From Isoperla grammatica (Eukaryota > Arthropoda > Insecta > Plecoptera > Perlodidae), in assembly GCA_945910005.1 (NCBI GenBank), contig OX246747.1:32554489-32618488 (forward strand): DNA of 64,000 bases. The letters run 5' to 3'. The notes below the pieces were generated by a model. That model was given only the letters and a program-made list of their open reading frames with translations. It was not told the DNA's origin and ran no database searches. Shown here piece by piece: positions 32,593-43,822 of this stretch. Position numbers and translations under genes: made by a program. The stretch's first letter is position 1. The number at the start of each line of letters is the position of its first letter.

Positions 32593-32932
32593 AGTCTTAA
32601 TTATTGTAATAACGGGACAACTTGACGTTTTTACAGACGGCAATGGCCTTTAGACATTGCTGCTGCTTTTTCAACATAGTCCATGATGTCCCTACCCCCA
32701 CCCCCCCAGCACTCCCTCTAGAAGTCACGAGCTTGCACCAATGCGCCTAAAGAAAATGTATATTATACTTGATTGCTGTCTTGAGACGAATGCTTCAAGG
32801 CATTAGAAAAATGATTCGTTTGTACTCAAGGTCCGTAAATCCCCTGGCGGGGCCTGGTCGAACTCACAGGTTTACCGAACTTCCACCAGGAGATCGACGG
32901 ACCTTGGTTCGTACCAGAGATTTTATGTTTTA
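32593..32932. other. non-coding stretch, no gene recognised
   Basis: Contains a C-rich run near 32695-32708 and a hairpin-like CAAGGTCCGTAAATC... GATCGACGGACCTTG pair near 32828 and 32890. Confidence 0.4.
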
Positions 32933-33182
32933 GACCATTTTAAAAATGATCCAGGTATCTATTCTTGTTCCTCGCACGGCCCCCTAAATCGTTACAAAAA
33001 ACAACGTAGAACAATCAAACATGAGCTGTAAAATGTTAAATCAAGGTTCATTGATGGACACAACATCTTCATCTATTAACGTTGATTTTACATTTTTAAT
33101 TGTTGTGTATTGTTGTTTTTGAAGATGTAGAGAACCGTGGGGAGAAACAAGAATAGATACCTGGATCATTTTTAAAATGGTC
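32933..33182. mobile_element. MITE family N, copy 2
   Basis: 250 bp with ends GACCATTTTAAAAATGATCC and their inverse, flanked by TA (32931-32932 and 33183-33184). Reverse orientation relative to copy 1, with the same length. Confidence 0.92.
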
Positions 33183-33816
33183 TAAAAAAACTTTCAATTC
33201 AAATATTACTGTAATTGTAATACGAGTGTTATTTCTGTTTAATTCGATAATTTTAAACGATTTTTTTTACAGAAATATCAACCGTAACAATTTAAATATT
33301 TAAAAGTTTTTAATTCAATTTATTGTTAGTAGCTGATACAAAACCAAAGCTATAGAATATGAATCAATATTCCATATAAGTTTCAGTGGTGAACTATTAC
33401 CCGGCCACAACAACTATTCCGTTTATTTTCAGCTCAAGTTACATCACCTCCCCCCCCCCCCACCCCCCCTCCCACCCCCCTCACAAGAGGTTAAGTATCC
33501 AATCAGCCGGCGGTTGGCTGCGGGGGTGGGTGGACGGACGGAAGGGGGTGGTCGACATTTAGGGGTAGAAATCCCATTAACTTGCAATCACCGGGTATAA
33601 CTATACTATTAAGGCGTCATATCACCCGTGCGTGAGCAAAGACACTGGTTTCATAATGAGAATCTAGCCTCGATACGTTTATAACAGGAAAAGCTGCAGC
33701 CAGGCTCAACTCAACTATTATAACGGAACTGCGTATTAAAACCACCAAAATAATGTGTTTTATTATACCATGAGAACTTGCTTCCAAATATTGAAAAAGA
33801 GATTCTGGTCATGTCT
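33183..33816. other. family P debris and C-rich block
   Basis: 33270-33345 resembles family P (ACCGTAACAATTTAAATATT, TTTATTGTTAGTAGCTGATA). 33448-33482 is C-rich. Nothing else is recognised. Confidence 0.45.
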
Positions 33817-34078
33817 AAAAATTACACAGCTTGTTACCGTTACGATTTTTATTTTATTTATAATTTAATTATTCAAAAAAAAATATGAATCTTAAAAAAA
33901 AATATTTTTTAATTTTTAAACCCATTGTGTAGCTGATACAAGACTTATTGTATCAGGTACACAATGGGTTTAAAAATCAAAAAATGAAATATTTTTAAGA
34001 TCTTTTTTTTGGTATTTATTAATTATTAAATTATAAATAAAATAAAAGTCGTAACAGTAACAAGCTGGGTAATTTTTT
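33817..34078. mobile_element. foldback element of about 260 bp
   Basis: AAAATTACACAGCTTGTTAC at the left is mirrored by GTAACAAGCTGGGTAATTTT at the right. The inner arms AAACCCATTGTGTAGCTGAT and its inverse surround AAGACTTATTG. Nearly the whole element pairs with itself. It is related to family P. Confidence 0.85.
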
Positions 34079-34177
34079 GTTGATAATTTTTGTTGGCAAT
34101 TTTTTTAAATTTTTTTTGTACCACCAATCACATTGCAGTCAACCCTGCGCACGCATGCCCAAGCAACAACGAGACAA

Positions 34178-34179
34178 CA

Positions 34180-34239
<60 letters not shown>

Positions 34240-34241
34240 CG
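34178..34241. repeat. (CAA)n microsatellite
   Basis: About 20 CAA units. The apparent polyglutamine or polythreonine frames across it are a by-product. Confidence 0.97.
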
Positions 34242-34458
34242 GGACTCACCCCCGGGCGCCACGTTCCTCGGCTGGGGCGTCGTCCCCCCGGCGGTGCCAG
34301 ACGATCTTCTAGACCTGTAATCAATACCAACACGACGGTTTTTAAGTCGAGCGTCGCGCCCCTCCACGGTCACCACCATCGTACACTCTAGGGACGGTGT
34401 AGGGATCAATCGGTTAATCGGCGATGTTAACCGAGGTTAACCGATTCATCGAGATTCT

Positions 34459-34497
34459 TTAAAAAAAAAAAAAAAAAAGATTTTTTTTTTTTTTTTT
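34459..34497. repeat. A18 run facing T17 run
   Basis: Poly-A at 34461-34478 then GA then poly-T to 34497, a self-pairing block. Confidence 0.95.
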
Positions 34498-35235
34498 AAT
34501 GGAGGTGTTTATGGAGTGTGCTGTTACACTTTTTGAGCTCACTTTTTTCCAAAGAAATTTATTTTACTTAAATATATTGCGTCTACGTCAGAAAGTAAAC
34601 AAAATGGAAACAATTTATTTCTATAAAAATTTAAGAAACAATAAAAAATAAACGTAACATTGGTAAAGTAATAATGATTATATAACATTAACTAACAGTT
34701 ATACATTTATCATTAACACAAGAAACAGATTTTTGTGAGTAATATATTTTTTTGCAAGACTTAAGCGAACCTCACTAAAACACTTATAAGTGAACACAAT
34801 ATAGATATTTTAAACACTTTCTCAAATCAGAACAATAAAGTATATTCCCATTTTAAATTAAAATATCGTCTTTAGCATTTTTCAAGTTTTGTACTATCAT
34901 CACAAATGTATTGTAAACAATACGATACCAATACAAAAATGTCACGATAAAGTAACATTATAATCCCAAATAACTATTGCAAGTGTGTATGAAAATAATT
35001 TTACTCCTATCTTAAACATAATTTATATTTACACAATAATTATAATTTATAACGTTAACCAACTATGTCAAAACTTCAAAAAACACGCAATCTAACTTAC
35101 AGATTATGTACAATTATTTCCGAGAATATTCTGGGTCAAACCCCCCCCCCCTTCACCACCCAGCTTATTGTCCGAAATAATTTTACTTTACGAGATGTTT
35201 CGAAACGATGTGTGTTTTTTTAAATGTTAATATCA
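34498..35235. other. AT-rich non-coding stretch
   Basis: No recognised repeat or gene. A poly-C run lies near 35141-35150. Confidence 0.5.
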
Positions 35236-35247
35236 AATAATAATAAC

Positions 35248-35325
<78 letters not shown>
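35236..35325. repeat. (AAT)n microsatellite
   Basis: About 30 AAT units. Confidence 0.97.
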
Positions 35326-35710
35326 TTAATGTAATGATGAATAACTTACTTTGATGAAGATACGTTGGAATGGTTAGGCCTAAGGAAAATAAATGTTTGT
35401 CTCAGTTTATTTGGTTAATTTAAACATACTAATAAATACTCAATGGCGTACATCTACAAACAAATATTACTAACATATTAATAACTATAGTCATGGTTTA
35501 CATTATTTACACATTTATTCACATATTTTATTCTGTAACCTGTTACAAAAATAACAAAATATAAAAATAACTAAATTTGAGTTTATTGTGTACCCACTCA
35601 TATGCTGCAATTGGCTTTAATTTTGGGACATAATTGGACTTATAATGGATGTATGATATATTTATTATTATATTATATTATACATTATAACTATCCAAAA
35701 ATAAAACTGT

Positions 35711-36184
35711 TTTCCTGTTAGCCTAATTCATTTGGTGGGGGTTCCAGGTTTACTTCATATAGGAACTCTTTCCCGGTAAGATTCCTGATAGCCTAATACA
35801 TTTGGTGGTAGTGTCGTGTTATTTGCATATAGGAACTCTTTCCCGGTATGATTCCTGTTAGCGTAATACATTTGGTGGAGGGGCCGGGTTATTTGCATAA
35901 AGGGGTAAGATTCCTGTTAGCCAATACATTTGGTGGTAGTGTCGTGTTATTTGTGTATAGATATGGACAACTCTTAATGATTCCTGTTAGCCTAATACAT
36001 TTGGTGGTAGTGTCGTGTTATTTGTGTATAGATTTTGACAACTCTTAATGATTCCTGTTAGCCTATACATTTGGTGGTAGTGTCGTGTTAGTTGTATATA
36101 GACAACTCTTTAACCGGCAATATCAATGATTTCTGTTAGCCCAATACATTTGGTGGTAGTGTCGTGTTATTTGTATATAGACAA
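35711..36184 (+). repeat. seven tandem units of about 70 bp
   Basis: Each unit starts TTCCTGTTAGCCTAATACAT and continues TTGGTGGTAGTGTCGTGTTA, then TTGTATATAG. Starts are near 35712, 35782, 35852, 35910, 35981, 36051 and 36128. The linker varies (CTCTTTCCCGGTA or GACAACTCTTAATGA). Confidence 0.92.
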
Positions 36185-36290
36185 ATTCTCAAACAAATAT
36201 TCAAGAGTTTTGATTGGTCGTTACCATGGAGACAAAAAGCTATTTGACGAATAAGTTGTTATTGGGCCATTGTAAGACTGCACCTAAATA
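36185..36290. mobile_element. MITE family Q, truncated copy
   Basis: GAGTTTTGATTGGTCGTTAC, CATGGAGACAAAAAGCTATT, GACGAATAAG and CATTGTAAGACTGCACC match 43674-43822. The left end is missing where the tandem array stops. Confidence 0.75.
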
Positions 36291-36653
36291 TGTCAGCCAA
36301 TCTACATGAGTATGACATAAGATCGTATTTCTATCTTTTGTCTGCGTCTATTATGATTACTTTAATATATATTGTCTTGAAGAATTTGTCGTCTTTATAT
36401 AGGAATCACTATTTTATGGGACATATAACTTAATAAAAGTCTACCTGGCTGAACTATAGAAATACGAGTTTCTCATTTCTCACAAGAAATATGCTACAGC
36501 GTTATTTGCAAAATAAATTCATTTCAATTTTCTACTCATTCAAATAGAACGTAAATAATACATTTACATACAAGAATGCACGTATCTTGAAATGAAATAA
36601 ATATAGTAAAACTCAAACTCAATCTAACAAAAGATTCATAGAGATATATAATA

Positions 36654-36833
36654 TAAATGAAATGAAATGAAATGAAATGAAATGAAATGAAATGAAATGA
36701 AATGAAATGAAATGAAATGAAATGAAATGAAATGAAATGAAATGAAATGAAATGAAATGAAATGAAATGAAATGAAATGAAATGAAATGAAATGAAATGA
36801 AATAAAATGAAATAAAATGAAATGAAATGAAAT
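36654..36833. repeat. (AAATG)n microsatellite
   Basis: About 35 pentamers with two AAATA variants near the right end. Confidence 0.97.
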
Positions 36834-38400
36834 GGTTAATGGAATATGTTACATTATACAAATAGAGAATGAGAGAAATTTAAATTTTGAAATATTATTA
36901 CAGTATAATAATGTCAACGCTTGTGCTATATAAAGGCATACACGACGTTGAAATCATTTCAAGCTTGTTAAAACATGCAAATGAGAAAATATTCTAATTG
37001 TATTAGCTATGAAAAGTGTAAATTACTTTAAAGTTACTATAGTTAGTATTTACTTTACGACAATATTTCAAAGCATTTCCTCTTCGAAACAAACTAGGTC
37101 AATACCGACGAAAGCGTACGTAAAACTTGAAAAAATTAATTAATTAATGTTTCTTACGACAATGCTGCAATTTTAATTAGCATATTGCTTAATCTTCTTA
37201 CCAGCGGGAGATATAATTTAAAGCCAACATCGTACCTTCCAAGAATTATTTATAGGACATTTTAAAAGTTATTAAACTGACTCTTTAATTTCCCCTGGTG
37301 AAAAGTTAATATTTGCAATTAATTATAAAAGAATGCTAATAGAATAGGTAGTTAAAGAAGGACGTTGCTTTAAGAAGTAGATGAAATATTTCGAAGGTCA
37401 TATAATATGAGGGTGTGCTTTTCACAGATTGGATTATAAAGTGATACCATTCGTGCAAATAGGGGGGGGGGGGCTCATTCCTACTCTAAACCTACTATAA
37501 GATTAACAAATGAGTGTCCCTAGATTTTGAAAATTTAGATTCAAATAATGAACAGTGCTGTCGTTAAAATTATCACAAAATAAAACAAAACTGCCACCTC
37601 CTACAAAATGCTTTTTCTTGTGAACGTTTTTTTGTCCCAATTGTTCAAATGAATATAATAAAATTAAACATTTCAATTTGTCCCTTGTTCAAATATTCGT
37701 ACATCTAATTAAAAAAGTGTGTTACTACAAATTGTGTTTTGCAACAACAGATAAAAAAGGAAGTAACTACACTGATAAAAGAATGGATACACTTGGTCAT
37801 TAGAAAGTAGTCTGTACGATGAATAAATGAAATCTCTTACATTTTTTAAGTGAAACGAAACAAAATCATGTTACACCGTTGACATTTCCTTGATTAATTT
37901 TATTAAAGTACACAACAAGACACAGAAAACAATATTAGAGGAGAGGATTAGTGAACACTAAAGCTCACAACGTTACGTCAAGACGCTAATCCCCTAAGCT
38001 AAGCTCATTTTGTATCGGTTTACACCTGACTACAATGGATAGCACTCAAGCAGATGGTTTTTTTAAATTATTTTTCCCCTTATGTATACAGTCGCTTATT
38101 TTTAGTATATTAGCATTATAACCGAAATAAGATTATTAGTTGAAAGTTTAGAGCTAACCATGCTCAGGATGAATCTGTTTTTATAAAATTGAACTTTTGT
38201 TATGTATAAGATAAAGCATTTGTACATTTTATTTTAAACACGCACGTTAAATGAACGGTATTTAATTGATATAGTGAAAAAACGATTCATTTTCAAGATA
38301 TTGAAAAAATGATATATAATGACGATTAAGCTTCGTATCTTCTAAACAATTAATTTGCAAAGTTTCAAACAGTTTAGTTGTCACGATACTCATTTATTTA
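36834..38400. other. AT-rich non-coding stretch
   Basis: About 1.6 kb without recognised repeats, apart from a G11 run near 37461. No coding frame is supported. This would be the place to look for a short missing PDE4 exon. Confidence 0.45.
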
Positions 38401-38700
38401 TTTCACAAATTATACATTTTTGAATTGATTAAAGAAATGAGACAACCGTTACAATTTAAATATTTGAAAGTTTTTTTTAGCCCATTGTTAAAGGCTGGTC
38501 CACACTGATTTTTTAACCATAAGATTTAAGGTTTTAAGACGTTGTTGCCAAGAACAACAATGAAAACAATCTCTTAAAACTAAAACTTTGTGTGAACGCC
38601 AGTACGTGTTTCCTATGATCCAACTTTACGACTACGCGTTAAACCTTAAATCTTATGCTTACAAAATCTGTGTGGACCAGCCCTTAGCTGGATACAAAAC
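38401..38700. mobile_element. family P copy split by family E
   Basis: GACAACCGTTACAATTTAAA and AGCCCATTGTTA lie left of the family E copy, and GCTGGATACAAAACCAAA lies right of it. Elsewhere family P runs directly from ATTGTTA to GCTGGATA, so the insertion point is visible. Confidence 0.6.
38491..38683. mobile_element. MITE family E, copy 2
   Basis: 193 bp matching 19522-19712, with inverted ends around GGCTGGTCCACAC. TTA lies at 38488-38490 and 38684-38686. The host repeat supports TTA as the duplicated target. Confidence 0.9.
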
Positions 38701-38900
38701 CAAAACCCGGGTAGTATCTATCACTTTTTTTTAGATCTTTAAGCGTTAACAATATTGCAAGCGTAATCTTTTCTAGGAGACATTTTCTCGATTAATTTCA
38801 AAACACACTAGACACAAAACAACAAGGATTAAAGCAAAGAGCTAAGTACTTTATGTTTCGACAAGAAGCTAATGTCTCTATTATGAGTGTGTTTGTTTAA

Positions 38901-39273
38901 GAGCGAAGGGTAGCTCTACGTCAAAAACAGCAGACCATTTTCATTTTTTAATTATATCTTAAGAATACTGCAAGAAATCAAAAATCTGAGTCAACAGCGC
39001 ACTGTGTTCCGGTAACCCCTATACTCTAAATGAAATACTAAAACCATTAGCGCGTAGTTGTTTTAATTATGAAATCGATAATTAGTAACAAAATTAATTA
39101 GCAATAAAAACCTTACTGATTATAATGTAAGACAAAATTTAGAGCATTCAGTATGTAGAGCTTACCAAACCACAGTGCGCTGTTGATTCAGAATTTCAAT
39201 TTCAAAGTGTATTCTTGATAGTTGATATTAAATTGAATTGTGCTGTTTTATGAGGTAGATGTATCCTTCTCTC
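38901..39273. mobile_element. foldback MITE family H, copy 3
   Basis: GAGCGAAGGGTAGCTCTACG at the left and GTAGATGTATCCTTCTCTC at the right are flanked by TTAA (38897-38900 and 39274-39277). This suggests a TTAA-targeting superfamily such as piggyBac or Kolobok. More diverged than copies 1 and 2. Confidence 0.72.
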
Positions 39274-39370
39274 TTAAGCCGTACGCCATCGAGTCTATAG
39301 ACTATACTATGTAAAAAGTAAAATCGTCGAGTGAGTAATATAGGGTAGAGTCGCAACGCAATCGGCAGTC

Positions 39371-39551
39371 CTACCGCCTTATGCTGCCCGACATACTTTA
39401 GTCGGGTAGTAGAAGTTCGCCAAGCGACGCGATGACGGAGTATTCGGCCGTCTTCGTATATCTTAAAGTAGCGGACCAATCAGGCTCAGTCAACGACCGT
39501 CCGCTTGGCGAGCTACTACTACCCGACTAAAGTATGTTGGGCAGTAGGTAG
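39371..39551. mobile_element. 181-bp MITE with 50-bp inverted ends
   Basis: CTACCGCCTTATGCTGCCCG and ACATACTTTAGTCGGGTAGT are mirrored by ACTACCCGACTAAAGTATGT and TGGGCAGTAGGTAG, followed inward by CGCCAAGCG and CGCTTGGCG. Single copy in the window. Confidence 0.85.
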
Positions 39552-39555
39552 CTTT

Positions 39556-39911
39556 CAATAGACGTCACGTGGCGGCCATTATGAGGTACACATTGCTTGT
39601 TTACATTTGTTCTGTCAATAGAAGACACATAGGTTATCAAGGAAATATCTCAGTTTCAAGCCGTATAGATTGATGTGTGCAGTTAAAAGTTCAAGAAAAT
39701 GATAACACGTGCAAATGACTGTCTTTAAACAGAGTTTACGCGTTCTTATTTTGTTTTCAGTCATAATACGGAACCTTTGTTTGAAAACAGTTGATGTGCC
39801 AGTCAAAGGACATCTGCAATATTGCAACAATGAAGTGTCGCAAGAACGTAAACAAATGTTTACAGAGTACCTCAGTATGGCTACCGTGCGATACTGGAAA
39901 TGACGTTATTG
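39556..39911. mobile_element. candidate MITE with CAATAnACGTCA ends
   Basis: CAATAGACGTCACGTGGCGG at the left and TGACGTTATTG at the right are imperfect inverses, with GAGGTAC facing GTACCTC further in. The interior shows AAACAGAGTTTACGC and GCGTAAACtCTG-like pairing only weakly. Confidence 0.45.
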
Positions 39912-40028
39912 CAAGCTACCTGTAGAAGGCTGTAGACAAACTGTCGACGGCGTGAAGGCCCTCTACCCTATGTTACTCACTCGACGGTAAAATGGCCTCG
40001 TCGAATGCACGAGAGTGTGTATACTTAC

Positions 40029-40130
40029 TTCGAAGAGGGGACATTGGTGAGACTGAGGAAGTTGTTGCGCACGCTCCGTAGACTCGCGAGGATCTGCGCG
40101 AACGGTGTAACGATAAGGTCTTCGCCATGG
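40029..40130 (-). CDS. PDE4: PDE4/dunce cAMP phosphodiesterase, UCR1 exon
   Basis: This 102-bp exon reads one base, 33 codons, then two bases. The peptide contains [16 protein letters not shown], then [17 protein letters not shown], the end of upstream conserved region 1 (UCR1) of PDE4. In long isoforms UCR1 pairs with UCR2 to hold the enzyme in its regulated state. The acceptor is TTTGTCTCTCTTGTTACAG, just above 40130. The donor is TCGAA|GTAAGTAT, below 40029. The exon upstream, which in the family carries the protein kinase A site, was not found between 40131 and 64000. Phase shows that this exon cannot splice directly to 19326-19438. The identity is firm. The complete gene model is not available from this window. 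Confidence 0.96.
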
Positions 40131-40642
40131 CTGTAACAAGAGAGACAAATAGATAGATAATGGTCGTTGGAATTCAAATTCATATTTCATTGTAACAAGA
40201 AAAACATTTTAGTTGGCAGAAAATAATCAATTTCTTATCAAAGTATAAAGAAAATCCCCGATATTTTTAGGGATACAATTGATTTAAACCTATTTTTGTT
40301 TGTGGCAGTTCTTACGAAGGAACACCTTGCGTATCGCCCTTTTTAAAAAGCTCATCTCACGAGTTCACGTCATGCCTTCCATTCATCAGGTGGGACAATC
40401 CACTTTGAAGCAACTTCCTTATCTTTATTCTATCAAGCCCACGAATGAGATAAAGAAATATTAGCTGTCTGGCCCATATATGACGTCTGGTACCATGCTC
40501 GACGAAACCGTTGATAGAGAGAATCAAAATTTGGAGACAAGTTTTTGGACGGGCATGTCTCACTTGTTATGAGCAGAACTCTCCTGGTTTCTGTCAAAAA
40601 CCGCTTGACGCAGTTTGTTCTTTGGTAGATAACGGCCATTAT
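40131..40642. other. intronic flank, no gene recognised
   Basis: Minus-strand frames here (up to 68 codons) show no known domain. Immediately upstream of the UCR1 exon in the PDE4 sense. Confidence 0.5.
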
Positions 40643-40986
40643 GGTTGGAATTCATAGTCGGCCCCTACACCTAGGGGCGCCCATTGTTGCCAAGGTAACA
40701 GTTGTTTGCATATTATTTCCCATCAACGAAACAAATCCATAGCAACAATGGGTGCCCCTAGGTGTAGGGGCCGACTATGAATTCCAACCATAGTCAGCTT
40801 TTACACCTAGGGGCACCCATTGTTGCTATGGATTTGTTTCGTTGATGAGATATACATGCAAACAACTGTTACCTTGGTAAAAATGGGCGCCCCTAGGTAC
40901 AGGGGCCGTATATGAATTCCAACCTAAGGTTGGAATAAGGTTGAAGTAAGGAGGTATAGGGACGCCCATTGTTACCAAGGTAACAG
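40643..40986. mobile_element. tandem family I MITEs
   Basis: 40643-40789 is a full palindromic copy starting GGTTGGAATTCATAGTCGGC. 40790-40924 is a second copy lacking its left terminus. 40927-40986 is a third fragment with GCCCATTGTTACCAAGGTAA. The series abuts family H copy 2. Confidence 0.85.
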
Positions 40987-41345
40987 GTATACCTCTACGT
41001 CAAAAACAGCAGAGAATTTTCATTTTTAATTATATCTCAAGATTGAAACACAAAATCTAATATCTGAGTAATCATAGCGCTGTGGTTTGGTAAGCCCTAC
41101 AGACTGAATGATAAATGTATTTAACATTATAATCAGTATGACGATACTTATTTAATGAGTAATTGAATTAAATAAGTATCACAGTCATACTGATTATAAT
41201 GCTTGATACATTTATCATTCAGTCTGTAGGGCTTACCAAACCACAGCGCTATGATTACTCAGATTTTCGATTAAGTGTTTCAATCTTGAGATATAATTAA
41301 AAAATGAAGTTTTTCTGCGGTGTTTGACGTAGAGGTATTTTTAGC
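40986..41345. mobile_element. foldback MITE family H, copy 2
   Basis: An almost complete palindrome of about 360 bp: ACCTCTACGTCAAAAACAGC, TATCTCAAGATTGAAACA, CATAGCGCTGTGGTTTGGTA, GCCCTACAGACTGAATGATA and their inverses around AATGAGTAATTG. This is the cleanest copy, lacking the inserts of copy 1. Confidence 0.9.
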
Positions 41346-41375
41346 TCTTACGACCACCAAATGAACAAATTAAGA

Positions 41376-41440
41376 GCGAGAGAGACGGTGAGACGAGCTG
41401 GAAGTAGTGGGTGAGAGAGAGGGAGAGAGAGAGGGGGAGA
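41376..41440. repeat. (GA)n-rich run
   Basis: Imperfect GA repeats with interruptions. Confidence 0.85.
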
Positions 41441-41974
41441 CTGATACATGTATATATTCAAGTGGAATAAGGCCCGGTTTTTCAATCGGACCAGAATTTC
41501 TGTTATTACACATTTCAAGAATGTACCAAATTATTTCAGCGGACCTGAATCAGCACAATTTACTTTTCATTAAAGCCAATTTGTGTTATTGCGGAGAATC
41601 TAAAGACTTGACTTCTTATTATTAAAATTAATAATACGCTCTTTCTCGTATTTCCTTTCGGAAATTGTATTTTCTCAAGATCAGCGTATATACTCCTATT
41701 TCATCGGGTGCTTTCCATCGTCCCTAGAGTAATTAAGGGGGAAATTAAAAGGAAACAAATTACATTCAAAACCACGCAGAATAAAAAGGTCATAGAAAAT
41801 TAAGAAATAAAATGATTAAAGATTAATTAATTTTCTTCGAGGAAATTTATGCACGTTGTTAAGTAGCTATGTTTAATTAAACACTTGTAAATACTCATCG
41901 TTTCTTAAATTAAGGAATCGTAATTGTTACCTTGCTGTTTTGTATGGGTAAGTGTATAGCTCTTCACAATATAT
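41441..41974. other. non-coding stretch, no gene recognised
   Basis: No recognised repeat or supported frame. Confidence 0.5.
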
Positions 41975-42130
41975 TAAGGTCCAGTCCTAATAACAATGTC
42001 CCAATAACTACTTATTCGTCGAATAGCTTGTTGTCTCCATGGCAACGACCAATCAAAACCCTTGAAATCCTCCAAATAGCTTAATTGCTACAAATAACTT
42101 TATTATTAGGAGATTGTAAGACCGGCCCTT
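41975..42130. mobile_element. MITE family Q, full copy
   Basis: AAGGTCCAGTCCTAATAACA at the left and GTAAGACCGGCCCTTAG at the right are inverse ends. The interior has GTTGTCTCCATGGCAACGAC and CAATCAAAACCCTTGAAATC. Opposite orientation to 43674-43822. Confidence 0.82.
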
Positions 42131-42653
42131 AGAAACACATATTTACAGGAGGGGAAATTATGAAGGAAAATAATATAAAGTTGTTCGTAGGAAACCTTCC
42201 CAGGAACATTATACACATGATATGACTAACTATAATAGGTATGGTTCTGCTTTGCGAATAGTTGGGAAGGAATTTCCAAAAGCTGTCAACGCTTCATAGG
42301 CATCATCTAAATTTCAGTTTAAAAACAGCTACGGCTTAACAAAATCAAAACAAGCCAAAAGCACACCTTCTTGAGATTTAAAATTCAAGGAAACCATAGC
42401 ACGCAACGTTAGCTCTTATATCTAAAATTCTCAGCCAAGCCAATGAGAGGCGACGTTTTATAAATCCGGCCAATGGTAGCGATCCTAAGTACAACAGATA
42501 AGAAAAAACCAAATACCTTAGTGTGTAAACCGGCCATTAAATAAATGTCCAAAAACTCAATGATCAACAATGAACTCGACGTCTAAAGAAGGCCGCAGCA
42601 AAGCTGTGATTGGCTGACAGCGTCCTACATAGCATCATGGGAACCGGGTATAC
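42131..42653. other. non-coding stretch, no gene recognised
   Basis: No recognised repeat or supported frame. Confidence 0.5.
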
Positions 42654-43187
42654 TGGCCACGCCGTAGGAAGCAAGGTGTCCCTAAAATTCTGAGAAAAGA
42701 CGGTCGCTCCACACGGTCTATTTCAACGGTATTCACTGCGGGATTTTCTGTTAGGTACCTTCATTGTTATTGTCCACTGCATTGACTGCACCAACCGTGA
42801 ATGGAATGCGACCCCATCACGTCTGACAACATGCGAGCGATATTATCACTACAATACCTGAGGCAGGAGATCGGGATGCAACTAGATTTAGGTTGGTAGT
42901 TGTCACACACGCGTCACTTCACTATTACATAATCCGTGACGACAACACCTTGCAAGTTAACGCGTCGGGACTATATTGTCCACTGCATTGACTGCACCGA
43001 CCGTGAATGAAATGAATGCAATCCCACCACGTCTGACCACAGGCGACTGATATTATCATTAAAATACTTTTGGCAAAAGAACGGGATGCAACTAGATTTA
43101 GGTTGGTAGTTGTCCCACGCGTCACTTCACTATTACATAATCCGTGACGACAACACGTTGCAAGTTAACGCGACGCGACTATATTAG
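42654..43187 (+). repeat. family V with 206-bp partial tandem duplication
   Basis: 42654-42976 carries GCAAGGTGTCCCTAAAATTC, GTCGCTCCACACGGTCTATT, GATGCAACTAGATTTAGGTT and CCGTGACGACAACACCTTGC. Its 3-prime part, from TGTCCACTGCATTGACTGCA, is repeated at 42977-43187. A single copy without the duplication is at 47131-47446. Confidence 0.85.
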
Positions 43188-43469
43188 AGCAACACGTAGT
43201 GCCTAGCAGCCCGCCTCCTTCCTTAGGCCAATTTCTATCATATATTCCCCCTGCTCTCCCTCACCCCCCCCCCCCCCCCACCCTATGACAATGACGTCAT
43301 CGCTACGACGATGTTTTACGGAAGAGTGCAAACGTCTTGGCGTATTAGCGAGCGTTCGGTTCAACACCATCTAGCGGTCGATGCGACAACTAGTTTGTTC
43401 CGACCGGGCACGGCTGCTCCGCCGGGTACGGTGATGCGATGCGACAGCCCGTGCAACCTCTTGGCCCTG
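43188..43469. other. non-coding stretch with C16 tract
   Basis: Poly-C lies at 43264-43279. The sequence becomes GC-richer from about 43320 toward the motif cluster at 43470. Confidence 0.5.
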
Positions 43470-43526
43470 TGACGTCAGAACGAACTGAATGGAGGCCGAG
43501 CTGTCACGTGACAACAATGGCGGCGG
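43470..43526 (+). promoter_or_regulatory. possible promoter-like motif cluster
   Basis: TGACGTCA (43470-43477, cAMP response element type), GTCACGTGAC (43503-43512, E-box of the CLEAR type) and CAATGGCGGC (43515-43524, YY1-like) fall within 57 bp of GC-richer DNA. Such clusters occur at TATA-less promoters. Similar strings (GACGTCACGTGGCGGCCATT near 39561) also occur at a MITE end, so a transposon origin is equally possible. Confidence 0.25.
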
Positions 43527-43673
43527 TGTTATCAAAACGTGCAACGAAGCGTGTTTGTTTTTAGGCTTTCACTCGTTCTATTTTCGTTTTTCTCTTCTTA
43601 CCTCCTCTTTTCTGTCTTCTTCTCCTCTTTTAACTCACGTATGTATAAATCATTCAAACTTAGAACTGGATGC

Positions 43674-43822
43674 TTAGGGCCGCTCTTACAATCTCCTAAT
43701 AGGAAAGTTATTTGTAGCAACGCTATTTAGAGGATTTCAAGGGTTTTGATTGGTCGTTGCCATGGAGACAACAAGCTATTCGACGAATAAGTAGTTATTG
43801 GGACATTGTAAGACTGGACCTT
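43674..43822. mobile_element. MITE family Q, full copy
   Basis: TTAGGGCCGCTCTTACAATC and TTGTAAGACTGGACCTTA are imperfect inverse ends. GGTTTTGATTGGTCGTTGCC, then ATGGAGACAACAAGCTATTC lie inside. Confidence 0.82.

Noticed and set aside
34077..34409. Frames with polyglutamine, polythreonine or polycysteine
   Set aside because: These are products of the (CAA)n microsatellite in different frames, with no domain or splice support.
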